The notes under the pieces are model-generated. The model saw only the letters and a list, made by a program, of their open reading frames with translations, did not search any database and was not told the DNA's origin. Made by a program: the position numbers and the translations under genes. From assembly GCF_001027285.1 (NCBI RefSeq), contig NZ_CP011509.1, positions 3,232,501 through 3,296,500 of the forward strand: a stretch of DNA of 64,000 bases, in the 5' to 3' direction. Numbering within the stretch: the stretch's first letter is position 1; each line of letters opens with the position of its first letter. Source of the DNA: Archangium gephyra. GTDB taxonomy: Bacteria; Myxococcota; Myxococcia; Myxococcales; Myxococcaceae. Below, one piece after another: positions 42,380-53,189 of the stretch.

Positions 42380-43197
42380 GCGGACCCCCGGCGCAGCGGA
42401 ACCACCTCGGCGGGCGGCGCGTCCCCGTAGAAGGACAGCTTCGCGTTGCGCGCGGCCGGCACGGAGATGAGCTTCTCGAAGACGGCCTCCAGCGAGGGCG
42501 CGTCATAGCGCTGCATCAACTGCTGCACCGTGCCCTGGTCCAGCATCCTCCCGCCGCGGATGACGCCCGCGTGCGTGGCCAGCCGCTCGGCGATCTCCAG
42601 CACGTGCGTGGTGAGCAGCAGCGTCACGCCCCGCCGGCTCAGCTCGCGCAGCAGCTCGCGGATGACGCCCGCGGCCAGCACGTCGATGCCCTCGAAGGGC
42701 TCGTCCAGCAGCACCAGCTCCGGCGCGTGGATCAGCGCCGCGGCGATGGCCAGCCGCCGCCGCATGCCCTTGGAGTACTCGGCCACCAGCGCGCCCGCCT
42801 TGTACGTCAGCTCCGTGAGCTCGAGCAGCTCGGCCGCCCGCGCCGCCGCCTCGTCTCCGCTCAGCCCGTACATGCGCCCGCAGAAGGTGAGGTACTGCCG
42901 GCCGGTGAGCCGCTCGAAGAGGCTCAGCTCCTCGGGCACCACGCCGATGTGGCGCTTCACTTCCAGCGGCCGGGCCACCGCGTCCACCCCCAGGAGGGAG
43001 ATGCGGCCGGCGTCTGGCGCGTACACGCCGGTGAGCAGCGCGATGGTGGTGGACTTGCCCGCCCCGTTGGGGCCGAGGAAGGCGTAGAAGGAGCCGCGGG
43101 GGATGGCCAGCTCCATCCCGTTGAGCGCGGTGAATTCGCCGAAGCGCTTCACGAGCCCATGGGCATCGACGGCCAGATCAGGGGGGGTGGGGGACAT
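42376..43197 (-). CDS. ABC transporter ATP-binding protein
   Basis: A 273-residue ATPase of the ABC-2 exporter type (CcmA-like). Walker A GPNGAGKST at residues 42-50, signature Y-S-K-G-M-R-R-R-L near 135 (the usual SGGM is SKGM), Walker B L-V-L-L-D-E-P-F-E-G near 155, and H-loop T-T-H-V-L-E. The C-terminal tail of about 50 residues is normal for this group. Co-translated with the permease. Confidence 0.93.
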   Translation of the reverse strand: MSPTPPDLAVDAHGLVKRFGEFTALNGMELAIPRGSFYAFLGPNGAGKSTTIALLTGVYAPDAGRISLLGVDAVARPLEVKRHIGVVPEELSLFERLTGRQYLTFCGRMYGLSGDEAAARAAELLELTELTYKAGALVAEYSKGMRRRLAIAAALIHAPELVLLDEPFEGIDVLAAGVIRELLRELSRRGVTLLLTTHVLEIAERLATHAGVIRGGRMLDQGTVQQLMQRYDAPSLEAVFEKLISVPAARNAKLSFYGDAPPAEVVPLRRGSA

Positions 43198-43309
43198 GCG
43201 CGGGCCGGATCAGAGCCGACTCCGCCGCCCTCCCGCAATCCCCCCGATGTCCGAGGCCCGCGGAGCGGGACCTGGCACCTGGGAGGTGGAGCGGAAGAGG
43301 CCGTGCTGC

Positions 43310-43687
43310 TCAGTGCACCATGGCCACTTCGGGCGGGCCGATGATGCGCTGCACCGTCATGCGCACCTTGTCCAGGTCCACGGGCTTGGAGATGTAGCCG
43401 GCGGCGCCCACCAGCTCCGCTTCCCACTCGAAGCCGTAGCCCGAGATGATGATGATCGGCAGCCCGCGCGCCCGCGGCATCTTCTTGAGGGCGTCCAGCA
43501 GGCCCCAGCCGCTCATCACCGGCATGCGCAGGTCCAACAGGACGGCCTGGGGAATCTCGCCCTCGAGGGTGTCGAGGGCCTCTCGGCCGTTGCCGGCCTG
43601 CTCCGTGCGATAGCCCATCTCCTCTAGGGCATCGCAGATGAGCGTGCGGTGGCTCGCGTCGTCGTCGACGACCAGGATGTAGGACAT
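43310..43687 (-). CDS. Single-domain response regulator
   Basis: A 125-residue receiver domain alone, CheY-like. Acidic pocket D8-D10, phospho-acceptor D52 in L-D-L-R-M-P, S82 and K101 (Y-I-S-K-P). No output domain, so it must work through a partner; no kinase gene is adjacent. Lies between the ABC operon and the amidohydrolase in the same direction, 96 bases after the latter. Confidence 0.93.
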   Translation of the reverse strand: MSYILVVDDDASHRTLICDALEEMGYRTEQAGNGREALDTLEGEIPQAVLLDLRMPVMSGWGLLDALKKMPRARGLPIIIISGYGFEWEAELVGAAGYISKPVDLDKVRMTVQRIIGPPEVAMVH

Positions 43688-43783
43688 GGCAAGGCCTCGA
43701 TGCGTATTCCGGCAGGGAAGGCAGATTCTATGGGGGGCAAGATGCGAATGGCTTTCCGGTTCCGGAAGGGGTGTGCCCGGTTT

Positions 43784-44728
43784 TCAACATCCCTCGAAAA
43801 GCTGGAGGGCGTTCTGCCCCAGGAGGCCCGCCTCCACCTCGTCCCCGAGCTTGAGGGCCAACAACTGCTTGAGCTCGCGGTCCCAGGCGTAGGGCAGGTT
43901 GGGGAAGTCCGTGCCGTAGAGAATGCGCTCGGGTCGGGCTTCCAGCAAGCGGCGGGGCACCGGAATGGGGAAATAACCGGCCACGGCCATGGTGGTGTCC
44001 AGCCAGAGGTTGTCGTGGCGCTCCAGGAGCCGCTCGTACGCGTCGAACTCGTCCGCGCCCAGGTGGGGGATGCACAGCTGGAGGCCCGGGTGGTCCTTGA
44101 GGACCCGCTCCACGCGCTCGGCCGAGCAGAGGGCATGCACGTCGCACTTGTATTGGGGGCTGGCGGGCTCGCGGCCGGCGTGCATCACCAGCGGCCGCCC
44201 GGCCCGGGCACAGGCCTCATACACCTCGTGCAGCGCGGGCGCGTCCGGGGCGAAGCACTGCACGTGGCAGTGCAGCTTCACGCCCTTGAGACCCGCCGCG
44301 AAGGCCTCGGCCAGGATGTCCGCCGCCCCCTCTTCGCCCGGCATCACGGTGGCCAGCCCCAGCACGCGTGGCTCGGCCCGGGCCACCTCGGCCACGTAGG
44401 CATTGAGGAAGCGCGCCATGCCCGGCTTGTGGGCGTAGTGCAGCGCCACCACCCGGTGCACCCCGCGGGACAGCAGGAAGGACACCACCTGGGGCGTGTG
44501 CAGCTTGTAGCGGATGGGCCAGCCGTACCGGTCGAACCAGCGCCAGATGGCCTCGAAGACGCCGTCCGGGAAGAGGTGGACGTGGGCATCCACCACGGGT
44601 GGCAGCCCCTCGGGCAGCCGGGGCCCCTCCTCGTCATTCAAGGCTGGCAGGGGCAGTGGCGAGCTTCCAGACGTCAGCCAGCCGGAAGCGGGGCCCAGGC
44701 AGGCCGGGGACTCGTCGGGGTGATCCAT
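43784..44728 (-). CDS. Amidohydrolase family protein (amidohydrolase 2)
   Basis: A 314-residue TIM-barrel metal hydrolase. V-D-A-H-V-H-L-F near residue 43 is the HxH metal site; K-L-H-C-H-V-Q near 153, V-M-H-A-G-R-E-P near 182, and Y-G-T-D-F-P-N-L-P near 275 (catalytic Asp) complete it. This is the amidohydrolase 2/ACMSD-like branch (decarboxylases and hydrolases). Starts 13 bases after the small upstream gene. Substrate unknown. Confidence 0.9.
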   Translation of the reverse strand: MDHPDESPACLGPASGWLTSGSSPLPLPALNDEEGPRLPEGLPPVVDAHVHLFPDGVFEAIWRWFDRYGWPIRYKLHTPQVVSFLLSRGVHRVVALHYAHKPGMARFLNAYVAEVARAEPRVLGLATVMPGEEGAADILAEAFAAGLKGVKLHCHVQCFAPDAPALHEVYEACARAGRPLVMHAGREPASPQYKCDVHALCSAERVERVLKDHPGLQLCIPHLGADEFDAYERLLERHDNLWLDTTMAVAGYFPIPVPRRLLEARPERILYGTDFPNLPYAWDRELKQLLALKLGDEVEAGLLGQNALQLFEGC

Positions 44729-44741
44729 GCGCCGGAAAGTC

Positions 44742-44978
44742 CTACTCCTTCTTGCGCTCGGCGTCCCCCGGCTGCTGCTGTTTGTCCAGCCGCTGGAGGT
44801 AGGCGTTGTTCGAGTAGCCGGTGCGCTCCAGTCGCTGCGTCTCGATGAGATCGGCGACCTTGGTGCACACCTGGCTGAGCAGACGGAGCGACTCGGCCAA
44901 TACCTTCTCGGCCTGGTCCTGCGCGTCCGCGCGCTTGATGACGGTCCGATCGCGGCGGAACAACTGGGTCAACTTCAT
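44742..44978 (-). CDS. Small conserved-looking hypothetical protein
   Basis: A 78-residue basic helical protein (F-R-R-D-R-T-V-I-K-R-A-D-A-Q-D, then E-S-L-R-L-L-S-Q-V-C-T-K-V) from ATG 44978; the frame is open to 45116 but the extension is Pro/Arg-rich. The ribosome-binding site is weak. Positioned as the first gene before the amidohydrolase. Function unknown. Confidence 0.5.
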   Translation of the reverse strand: MKLTQLFRRDRTVIKRADAQDQAEKVLAESLRLLSQVCTKVADLIETQRLERTGYSNNAYLQRLDKQQQPGDAERKKE

Positions 44979-45352
44979 CCCAACCAATCTAAGGGAAGGC
45001 GTGCCCTCTTGCCACCGCACTGACGGGCGCCGCGCCCACGCCTCGCGCCGCTCGGGGCTCCCCCGGGGGCGAGCGGGGGGCGCCTCCTGCCCGCGAGTGT
45101 CGGGCGGTTGACGCATCCGGACGACGCGGGGCGGTAGGAATCAACAACTTAACATCCGAGCAAATTTACAAGGTGGACCCCGCCCGGCTGGGGAGGGGCG
45201 CCGCTCCAGGGGAAAGCGTCGGGTAAACGACCAATATCAGGGGCCTTTCACGAATTTTCAGCAGGGGGGGTGACGCGCGGAAAATTTGTGCTTACAGTGC
45301 AGCCATTCACTTCCCGACTTCCTGTCGAGACGGTCGAAAGGGGGAACTGCGC
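44979..45352. other. AT-richer intergenic region with an inverted repeat
   Basis: No gene is supported. The region between divergent genes is less GC-rich than its surroundings (45140-45300) and holds a 7-bp inverted repeat AATTTTC (45253-45259) / GAAAATT (45280-45286), centres 27 bases apart, about 66 bases before the gene at 45353. It is the likely promoter/operator region of that gene. Confidence 0.4.
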
Positions 45353-45619
45353 ATGGCTTACGATGGCGAGCTTGTGAAGATGGAGAATGGCCGCTGGGCG
45401 CGGTTCCAGCGTTGCCAGGTGTACCGCCCCGGCGTCGAGGACGCGGGCGAGACGATGATGTTGATCGCCGTGGAGCTGGACGAGCGCTACCAGTTGTTGC
45501 TGGACGAAGTGGCGGACTCGCTGGCGCAGTACCGGCATCGGGGCATCCCGGTGCAGGCCCGGCTGGACGAGGCGCAGCGGTTGACGCTGCACCCGGAAGA
45601 GTCCAGCGCGCTTCACTAA
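45353..45619 (+). CDS. Small hypothetical protein
   Basis: An 88-residue acidic protein with GGGGGAA before the ATG. Sequence M-A-Y-D-G-E-L-V-K-M-E-N-G-R-W-A-R-F near the start, then a helical half (D-E-R-Y-Q-L-L-L-D-E-V-A-D-S-L). No family recognised. Its stop overlaps the stop of the convergent TatD-like gene by four bases. Good coding look and a clear site make it a likely real gene. Confidence 0.65.
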   Translation: MAYDGELVKMENGRWARFQRCQVYRPGVEDAGETMMLIAVELDERYQLLLDEVADSLAQYRHRGIPVQARLDEAQRLTLHPEESSALH

Positions 45620-46398
45620 CGAGGCCGGTAGAAGCGCGCGGCGTTGTCATGAGCCACGCGCTTCACCACTCGTTCCGACAGCTTCGCCTTGGCCAGCAGG
45701 TTGGCCACGCGCGCGAGCCCCAGAATGTCCCCGGCGCCATCGCCGGCATCCGAGTTGAGCACCAGCCTTTCGCTGCCAAGCCGGCGCACCAGCGCCACGG
45801 CACGCTCGGCCTTGAGTGCCTCGGGGTGCAGTGTCAGCCCCGCCCAATGCCCACAGCCGAGGATGTTGCGCACGGTGCGGCCGTTGGCGTGGTCCACCAG
45901 CACGCGCGAGGGCCGGACGCCGGACTCGCGCAGCAGGGTGAGGATGCGCCGGGTGTGGCGCTCCTTGTCGCGCACCGGGGTGTGCACCACCACCTTCAGC
46001 TTGAGCTGGCGCGCCAGTGCGAGCTGCTCGAGGAAGGCCTCCTCCTCCTCGATGCCGCCCGAGTGCAGTCCCGTCTCGCCCAGGGCCACCACGCGTCCGC
46101 CCCGGAAGTAGTCCGGGAGGCTGGAGAGCACCTCGGACAGGCCGCGGCGGGGGATGCAGCGCGGGTGCACGCCCAGGGCGGCCCAGGCGCGGATGCCCAG
46201 CCGCTCCAGGCGGGGCAGCTGCCGGAGCATCAGGTCGTCGAAGTGCTTGCGCAGGGCCTTGGGCGTGGGCTCGGGCAGGTGGTGGGCGACCACCAACGCC
46301 CGCTCCACCCCGAAGAAGCGCATGGACTCGAGGTCCTGGTCGCTGAGGGCCTCCGGGTGGAGGTGCGCGTCGAAGAGCTGGAGGAGCGTGGTGGGCAC
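45616..46398 (-). CDS. TatD family metal-dependent hydrolase
   Basis: A 260-residue TIM-barrel hydrolase. I use GTG 46398, 20 bases after the stop of the gamma-glutamyltransferase gene; the frame is open to 46599 but that overlaps the upstream gene. F-D-A-H-L-H-P-E near residue 8 (HxH metal site), A-L-G-E-T-G-L-H near 115, V-V-V-H-T-P-V-R near 145, V-L-V-D-H-A-N and L-V-L-N-S-D-A-G-D. TatD-like enzymes are Mg-dependent nucleases or deacylases; this lineage-specific branch is not characterised. Likely operon with ggt. Confidence 0.85.
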   Translation of the reverse strand: MPTTLLQLFDAHLHPEALSDQDLESMRFFGVERALVVAHHLPEPTPKALRKHFDDLMLRQLPRLERLGIRAWAALGVHPRCIPRRGLSEVLSSLPDYFRGGRVVALGETGLHSGGIEEEEAFLEQLALARQLKLKVVVHTPVRDKERHTRRILTLLRESGVRPSRVLVDHANGRTVRNILGCGHWAGLTLHPEALKAERAVALVRRLGSERLVLNSDAGDGAGDILGLARVANLLAKAKLSERVVKRVAHDNAARFYRPR

Positions 46399-46418
46399 GG
46401 GGTGTCTTGTCCTGTCCG

Positions 46419-48185
46419 TCAGTCCTGGCCGAGGGCGGCGCCCTCGTTGCGGGGGTCGCTCGCCGCGTAGCGCAGGTTCGTCTTGGGATCGCTGTAGACG
46501 GCCTCGGCGTCGCCCCAGGCCTCCTGCTTGCGAAGCTTGTGGCCCTTGGCCTCCAGCGCCGCCTGCGTGGCGGGCTCCAGGCCGTAGCGGTCCACCCACA
46601 GCTCATCCGGCAGGTACTGGTGGTGCAGCCGGCCCAGTCCCACCGCGCGCACCACGTCCATCTTCTGGTCCACGACGCTGGAGATGACCTGGATGACGGT
46701 GGTGGGGATGGTGGAGCCGCCCGGGCTGCCCACCGCCAGCATCACCTTCTTGGGGTCCTCCTTGGAGAAGACGAGGGTGGGGGACATGGAGGACAGGGGC
46801 ACCTTGCCCGGGGCGATGGCGTTGGCCTCGCCCGTCACCAGCCCGTAGGCGTTGGGCACGCCGGGCCGCGCGGCGAAGTCGTCCATCTCGTCGTTGAGGA
46901 GGATGCCGGTGCCCTTGGCGACGACACACGAGCCGAAGGCGTAGTTCACCGTGGTGGTGAGGGCCACCGCGTTGCCGTCCTTGTCGATGACGGAGATGTG
47001 CGTGGTGTTCTTCTTCTCGGGCGCGCTGGAGGGGTCGTACCAGGTGCCGTCCGGCTTCTTGAGCGTGGAGCCGCCGGCGCCCTCCACGGGGGGCAGCAGC
47101 GAGGCGCTCGGCGTGGCCTTCTTGGGGTCGATGCTGCCCGCGAGGTCCGCGATGTAGCCGGACGAGGTGAGGCTCTCCATGGGGATCTTCACGAAGGCCG
47201 GGTCGCCCAGGTACTTCACCCGGTCCACGTACACGCGGCGCACCGCCTCGGTGTACAGGTGGAGCGACTCCGGCTCACGGAAGTCCAGGCCCTGGGGGCG
47301 CAGCCGCTCCAGCGCGCCGAGCACCTGCACCACCGCGAGTCCACCCGCGCTCGGCGGCGGCATGGTGAGGAGGCGGTGGCCGCGGTAGCTGCCCTCCAAC
47401 GGCGCATGGGCGCGCGTCTTGTAGTCCTTCAAATCCTCGAGCGAGAGCGTGCCGCCGCCCGCCTTCACCGTGTCCGCCATGGCCTGGGCCAGGGGGCCCG
47501 AGTAGAAGGCCTTGGCGCCGCTCTTCGCGAGCGTCTGGAGCGTGCGGGCCAGCTCCGGCTGGCGCACGAGGTGGCCGATGGGCGGCACGTCCAGCTCTCC
47601 CTTGTCGTTCTTCGCGAGGAAGATGCGCGAGGCCTCCGGATCCTGCCGCAGGCAGTCGCGCCGCAGGGTGGCCATGCCCTGGTACTTGGGGGACACCCAG
47701 AAGCCGTTGCGAGCGGCGTCGATGGCCGGCTGGAGCACCACGGCGCGGGGCAGCTTGCCGTGCTTCTCCAGCAGCTCCAGGTAGCCGGCCACCGCGCCGG
47801 GCACCGCCACGCTCGTCGCACCGTCCGTGGACAGCCCTGGCACCACCTGTCCGTCCTTCAGGTACATGTCGCGCGTGGCCCCCTTGGGCGCCACCTCGCG
47901 GAAGTCCAGCACCTGCGTCCCGCCCGTCTTCGCGTCGTGCACCAGCGCGAAGCCGCCGCCGCCAATGCCCGAGTGGTACGGGCCCACCACGCCCAGGGTG
48001 AAGGCCGCCGCCACCGCCGCGTCCACCGAGTTGCCGCCCTTCTCCAGCATCCGCAGCGCGGCCTCGCTCGCCACCGGGTGCGCCGTGGCCACTGCTCCGC
48101 CCCGGTACGGCCTCGCCGCCCACGCGGGCCACGCCATTACCAGTGCTATCAGTGCCACTGCCCACCCATTTTGGTGAGTCCGCAT
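46419..48185 (-). CDS. ggt: Gamma-glutamyltransferase
   Basis: A 588-residue periplasmic enzyme that cleaves gamma-glutamyl bonds (glutathione) and transfers the glutamyl group. Signal peptide at residues 1-23 (cleavage after A-W-A), ATG preceded by GGAGAC. It is made as a precursor that cuts itself before the nucleophile Thr in N-T-T-H-I-S-V near residue 378. Other motifs: G-G-N-S-V-D-A-A-V-A-A near 50, D-F-R-E-V-A-P (Arg binding the alpha-carboxylate), L-L-N-D-E-M-D-D-F, and P-L-S-S-M-S-P-T. Length matches the family. Followed by the TatD-like gene. Confidence 0.95.
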   Translation of the reverse strand: MRTHQNGWAVALIALVMAWPAWAARPYRGGAVATAHPVASEAALRMLEKGGNSVDAAVAAAFTLGVVGPYHSGIGGGGFALVHDAKTGGTQVLDFREVAPKGATRDMYLKDGQVVPGLSTDGATSVAVPGAVAGYLELLEKHGKLPRAVVLQPAIDAARNGFWVSPKYQGMATLRRDCLRQDPEASRIFLAKNDKGELDVPPIGHLVRQPELARTLQTLAKSGAKAFYSGPLAQAMADTVKAGGGTLSLEDLKDYKTRAHAPLEGSYRGHRLLTMPPPSAGGLAVVQVLGALERLRPQGLDFREPESLHLYTEAVRRVYVDRVKYLGDPAFVKIPMESLTSSGYIADLAGSIDPKKATPSASLLPPVEGAGGSTLKKPDGTWYDPSSAPEKKNTTHISVIDKDGNAVALTTTVNYAFGSCVVAKGTGILLNDEMDDFAARPGVPNAYGLVTGEANAIAPGKVPLSSMSPTLVFSKEDPKKVMLAVGSPGGSTIPTTVIQVISSVVDQKMDVVRAVGLGRLHHQYLPDELWVDRYGLEPATQAALEAKGHKLRKQEAWGDAEAVYSDPKTNLRYAASDPRNEGAALGQD

Positions 48186-48607
48186 CTTTACCGTCTCCAC
48201 GTGAAAAGCCTCCGTCGGGGCCCTACCTGGCGCTTTCGCGAGTGGGCGTTCTGGAGTATCCCGGCCACCGCTCGGACTCGCTAACAAACGTTTCAACATC
48301 GAGAAGTGTCCGGCGGACACCAGCACGCCCGGCCTGGAGTTTGACCGGGGCACAGGTGAGGGCATCCTGTGCATGACGGTTCGTCGCGCCGGGGGAAACA
48401 TGAACGCCAACCTGACGACAATGAAGCAGACGTCGGCCTCGCCAGAGGTCACGGTGACGACGGTGTTCCTCAAACCGACGTTCGGTATCACCGTGCAGAG
48501 CAACACGCTGTCCGTTTCCGTGAAGGCGCGTCCGGAGGGCATCCGCCCCACGCGCCCACCCGCTCGCGGTTGACGGGCCGCTTTCGCATCCCTAGTAATC
48601 GCCGCCT
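48186..48607. other. Intergenic region between ggt and glmU
   Basis: Apart from the doubtful small frame at 48373-48573, I see no gene. The region is the shared upstream sequence of the divergent ggt and glmU genes. A reading frame on the + strand is open from 48205, with protein-like sequence but no start before 48373. Confidence 0.35.
48373..48573 (+). CDS. Doubtful small hypothetical protein
   Basis: A 66-residue frame (ATG 48373). The frame is open back to 48205 and the extra part (F-N-I-E-K-C-P-A-D-T-S-T-P-G-L-E-F) looks coding, but no ATG, GTG or TTG is found there; a frameshift near 48250 could link it to GTG 48201. The second half (T-T-V-F-L-K-P-T-F-G-I-T-V-Q) is beta-like. Unknown; possibly a decayed secreted protein. 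Confidence 0.25.
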   Translation: MTVRRAGGNMNANLTTMKQTSASPEVTVTTVFLKPTFGITVQSNTLSVSVKARPEGIRPTRPPARG

Positions 48608-50044
48608 ATGACAGCTCTTCTGGCGGCGGTGGTGTTGTGCGCGGGCAAGGGCACGCGGATGAAGTCGGAGAAGGCCAAGGTCCTTCACCCCATCCTCGGC
48701 AAGCCCATCTGTGCCTATCCCCTCATGCGAGCGCTGGAGCTGGGCGCCTCTCCCGTGGTGCCGGTGGTGGGCCACCAGGCAGACGAGGTGGAGCGCTCCA
48801 TCCGCGCTCATTTCCCTACCGCGCCCCTGCGCTTCGCGCTCCAGAAGGAGCAGCGGGGCACGGCGGACGCGGTGCGCTCGGCGGAAAGCGCGCTCAAGGA
48901 CTTCAACGGGCGCGTGCTCATCCTCTACGGGGACGTGCCGCTGGTGCGCCGCGAGACGCTCGAGGCCCTGTCGGCCGCGCACGACAAGAGCGGCGGGGTG
49001 CTCTCCCTGGTGTCCACCTCCCCGGCGGATCCCACCGGCTACGGCCGCGTCATCCGCGAGATGGGCAAGGTGGTGCGCATCGTCGAGCACAAGGACGCCA
49101 CCCCCGAGCAGCGCCAGGTGCGCGAGTGCAACGCCGGCATCTACCTGGTGGAGTCCTCCTTCCTGTGGAAGGCGCTGGCCAACATCCGCAGCGCCAATGC
49201 GCAGGGCGAGTTCTACCTGACGGACCTGGTGGAGATGGCCGCGGCCCAGGGCCCGGTGGGCTCCATCGACGCCGAGTTCGGCGAGACGGCCGGCGTGAAT
49301 GACCGGGTGGAGCTGGCGGCGCGCGCCAAGGAGCTCCAGGCGCGCATCAACACCTGGCACATGCGCAACGGCGTCACCCTGACGGACCCCGCCACCACCT
49401 ACATCGAGGAGGGCGTGGCCATCGGCTCCGACACGGAGCTCGCCCCCATGGTGACGCTGTCGGGCGCCACGGTGGTCGGCCGCAACGTCACCGTCGGACA
49501 GGGCAGCGTCCTGCATGCCTCCTCGGTGGCCGACGGGACGACCATCAAGCCGTACACCGTCCTGGAGGAGGCCCGGGTGGGCGAGCGCTGCATCCTCGGC
49601 CCCTTCGCGCGGCTGCGCCCCGGTACGGACCTCGCCGAGGAGGTGCACCTGGGCAACTTCGTGGAGACGAAGAAGGCCCGCCTCGGCCGCGGCTCCAAGG
49701 CCAACCACCTGGCCTACCTGGGCGACGCGAAGATCGGCGCCAAGGTCAACGTGGGCGCCGGCACCATCACCTGTAATTACGACGGGGTGAACAAGCACGT
49801 CACCGAGCTGGGCGATGGGGTCTTCATCGGTTCGGACACCCAGCTGGTGGCCCCTGTGAAAGTCGGGGACGGTGCGTATGTCGGTGCGGGCACCACGGTG
49901 ACGAAAGATGTGCCTCCCGGGAGCCTCGCCGTGTCCCGTACGCCACAGCTCAACATGGAAGGCTGGGTGGAGAGGAAGAAGGCGCGCATGGCCAAGTCCG
50001 CGGAAGCAGGCCCTTCCAAATCGGACAAGGTCTCCGCGGGTTAG
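48608..50044 (+). CDS. glmU: Bifunctional UDP-N-acetylglucosamine pyrophosphorylase / glucosamine-1-phosphate acetyltransferase GlmU
   Basis: A 478-residue cytoplasmic enzyme making UDP-GlcNAc for peptidoglycan and lipopolysaccharide. N-terminal uridyltransferase: [11 protein letters not shown] at residues 12-22, with the downstream Lys (A-K-V-L-H), Q-x-E-Q-R-G-T-A-D-A near 80 and Y-G-D-V-P-L. C-terminal left-handed beta-helix from about 255 (hexapeptide repeats such as [13 protein letters not shown]), with R-P-G-T-D-L, N-F-V-E-T-K-K and the [11 protein letters not shown] acetyltransferase motif. Length is normal. glmS follows 108 bases later, a natural pair as GlmS makes the upstream sugar. 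Confidence 0.97.
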   Translation: MTALLAAVVLCAGKGTRMKSEKAKVLHPILGKPICAYPLMRALELGASPVVPVVGHQADEVERSIRAHFPTAPLRFALQKEQRGTADAVRSAESALKDFNGRVLILYGDVPLVRRETLEALSAAHDKSGGVLSLVSTSPADPTGYGRVIREMGKVVRIVEHKDATPEQRQVRECNAGIYLVESSFLWKALANIRSANAQGEFYLTDLVEMAAAQGPVGSIDAEFGETAGVNDRVELAARAKELQARINTWHMRNGVTLTDPATTYIEEGVAIGSDTELAPMVTLSGATVVGRNVTVGQGSVLHASSVADGTTIKPYTVLEEARVGERCILGPFARLRPGTDLAEEVHLGNFVETKKARLGRGSKANHLAYLGDAKIGAKVNVGAGTITCNYDGVNKHVTELGDGVFIGSDTQLVAPVKVGDGAYVGAGTTVTKDVPPGSLAVSRTPQLNMEGWVERKKARMAKSAEAGPSKSDKVSAG

Positions 50045-50152
50045 TCGGCCCGCGTTTTGCTTGTCGTCAGGGTGACAGGTGTCGCCCGATGTGGGTGGAG
50101 ATGCCCCCGGAATTTGCAATCCGGGGTTCGGGCGTGAGAGAGGACGGACAAC

Positions 50153-51988
<1,836 letters not shown>

Positions 51989-52018
51989 TCCGCGCTGGAT
52001 CGGTCAGCCGATCCCACC

Positions 52019-52057
52019 CGCCCGGGGATGCCTCGCTTCGAGGCCCCCGGGCGTTTT
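52019..52057 (+). terminator. Intrinsic terminator after glmS
   Basis: A 9-bp stem (CGCCCGGGG at 52019-52027 with CCCCGGGCG at 52045-52053), then an upper 5-bp stem (CCTCG/CGAGG) with loop CTT, followed at once by TTTT (52054-52057). It sits 30 bases after the glmS stop and before the convergent nrdB end. Confidence 0.85.
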
Positions 52058-52079
52058 CATGTCCAGCCAGGCTTTCCGG

Positions 52080-53189
52080 TCAGAAGGCCGCGTCGAAGGT
52101 GACCTCTCCGGCGACGCCCACCTGGTAGGCCGAGACGCGGCGCTCGAAGAAGTTCGCCAACTCCTGCACGTCCTGCAGATCCATGAAGCCGAACGGGTTC
52201 TTCGCCCCGTAGCGCTTGGGCAGGTCCAGCATCACCAGCCGCTGATCGGCGACGAACTCCAGGTACTGCCGCATCTCGTGCACCGAGAGGCCCGCGACGC
52301 CCAGGCCCAGGATGTCCTCGGCGAACTGGAGCTCGCACGCCACCGCCTCCTCCAGCATGGTGGCCACCTCCCGCTCCATCTCCGCGTCGAAGAGGCCAGG
52401 CTCCTCGCGGCGCACCGTCTTCACCACCTCGAAGGCGAAGGCCATGTGCGCGCTCTCGTCGCGGAAGACCCAGTTCGTCCCGGCCGCCAGCCCGTGCAGC
52501 AGCCCTCGCGAGCGCAGGAAGTACACGTAGGCGAACGCCGCGAAGAAGAAGAGCCCCTCGATGCAGGCCGCGAAGCAGATGAGGTTCAGCAGGAACTTCC
52601 TCCGCTGCTCCCGCGTCTCCAGCCGCTCCAACTCGCCGATGGAGTCCATCCACTTGAAGCAGAACTCCGCCTTCTTGCGGATGCTCGGGATGGTGTCGAT
52701 CGCCGCGAAGGCCCGGGCCCGCTCGGCCGGGTCCGGCACGTACGTGTCGAGCAGCGTGAGGTAGAACTGCACGTGCAGCGCCTCCTCGTAGAGCTGCCGC
52801 GACAGGTACATGCGCGCCTCGGGGGCGTTCACGTGCTTGTAGAGGTTCAGCACGAGGTTGTTCGACACGATGGAGTCGCCCGTCGCGAAGAAGGCCACCA
52901 GCCGCTGGATGAGGTGGCGGTCCGCCGCCGTCATCTTCGAGCGCAGGTCTCCCACGTCCGTCGAGAAGTCCACCTCCTCCACCGTCCAGGTGTTCTTGAT
53001 GGCGTTGCGGTACATCTCGAAGAAGACCGGGTACTGCATCGGGCGCAGCGTGAGGTTCATGCCCGGGTCCAGCAGGCGCCCCCCCGTCTTGGGCGTCGCG
53101 TGCGAGACCTTGTTGGGCACCACGGGGGCCGTCTCCCGCACGGGCGGGAGGTTCATCGGAGTCCAGGTGTCGTTCGTCGGTGCGCTCAC
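52080..53189 (-). CDS. nrdB: Ribonucleotide reductase class I, beta subunit NrdB
   Basis: A 369-residue di-iron protein that generates the tyrosyl radical for the alpha subunit. Metal ligands and radical residue are all visible: W-T-V-E-E-V-D, Y-E-E-A-L-H-V-Q-F-Y (Glu, His and the radical Tyr four residues later), I-E-G-L-F-F-F-A-A-F (Glu), and F-R-D-E-S-A-H-M (Glu, His). It starts 4 bases inside the end of nrdA (ATGA), so both are co-translated, and shares the cobalamin-riboswitch control of nrdA. Convergent with glmS. Confidence 0.95.
   Translation of the reverse strand: MSAPTNDTWTPMNLPPVRETAPVVPNKVSHATPKTGGRLLDPGMNLTLRPMQYPVFFEMYRNAIKNTWTVEEVDFSTDVGDLRSKMTAADRHLIQRLVAFFATGDSIVSNNLVLNLYKHVNAPEARMYLSRQLYEEALHVQFYLTLLDTYVPDPAERARAFAAIDTIPSIRKKAEFCFKWMDSIGELERLETREQRRKFLLNLICFAACIEGLFFFAAFAYVYFLRSRGLLHGLAAGTNWVFRDESAHMAFAFEVVKTVRREEPGLFDAEMEREVATMLEEAVACELQFAEDILGLGVAGLSVHEMRQYLEFVADQRLVMLDLPKRYGAKNPFGFMDLQDVQELANFFERRVSAYQVGVAGEVTFDAAF

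Noticed and set aside
45616-46599. Longer TatD-like protein starting at 46599
   Set aside because: The extension would overlap the end of ggt by 180 bases and is Pro/Arg-rich; GTG 46398 suits the family start.
50045-50152. glmS ribozyme in the glmS leader
   Set aside because: The leader is only 108 bases, and no conserved glmS-ribozyme core is visible; those ribozymes are mainly in Gram-positive bacteria.
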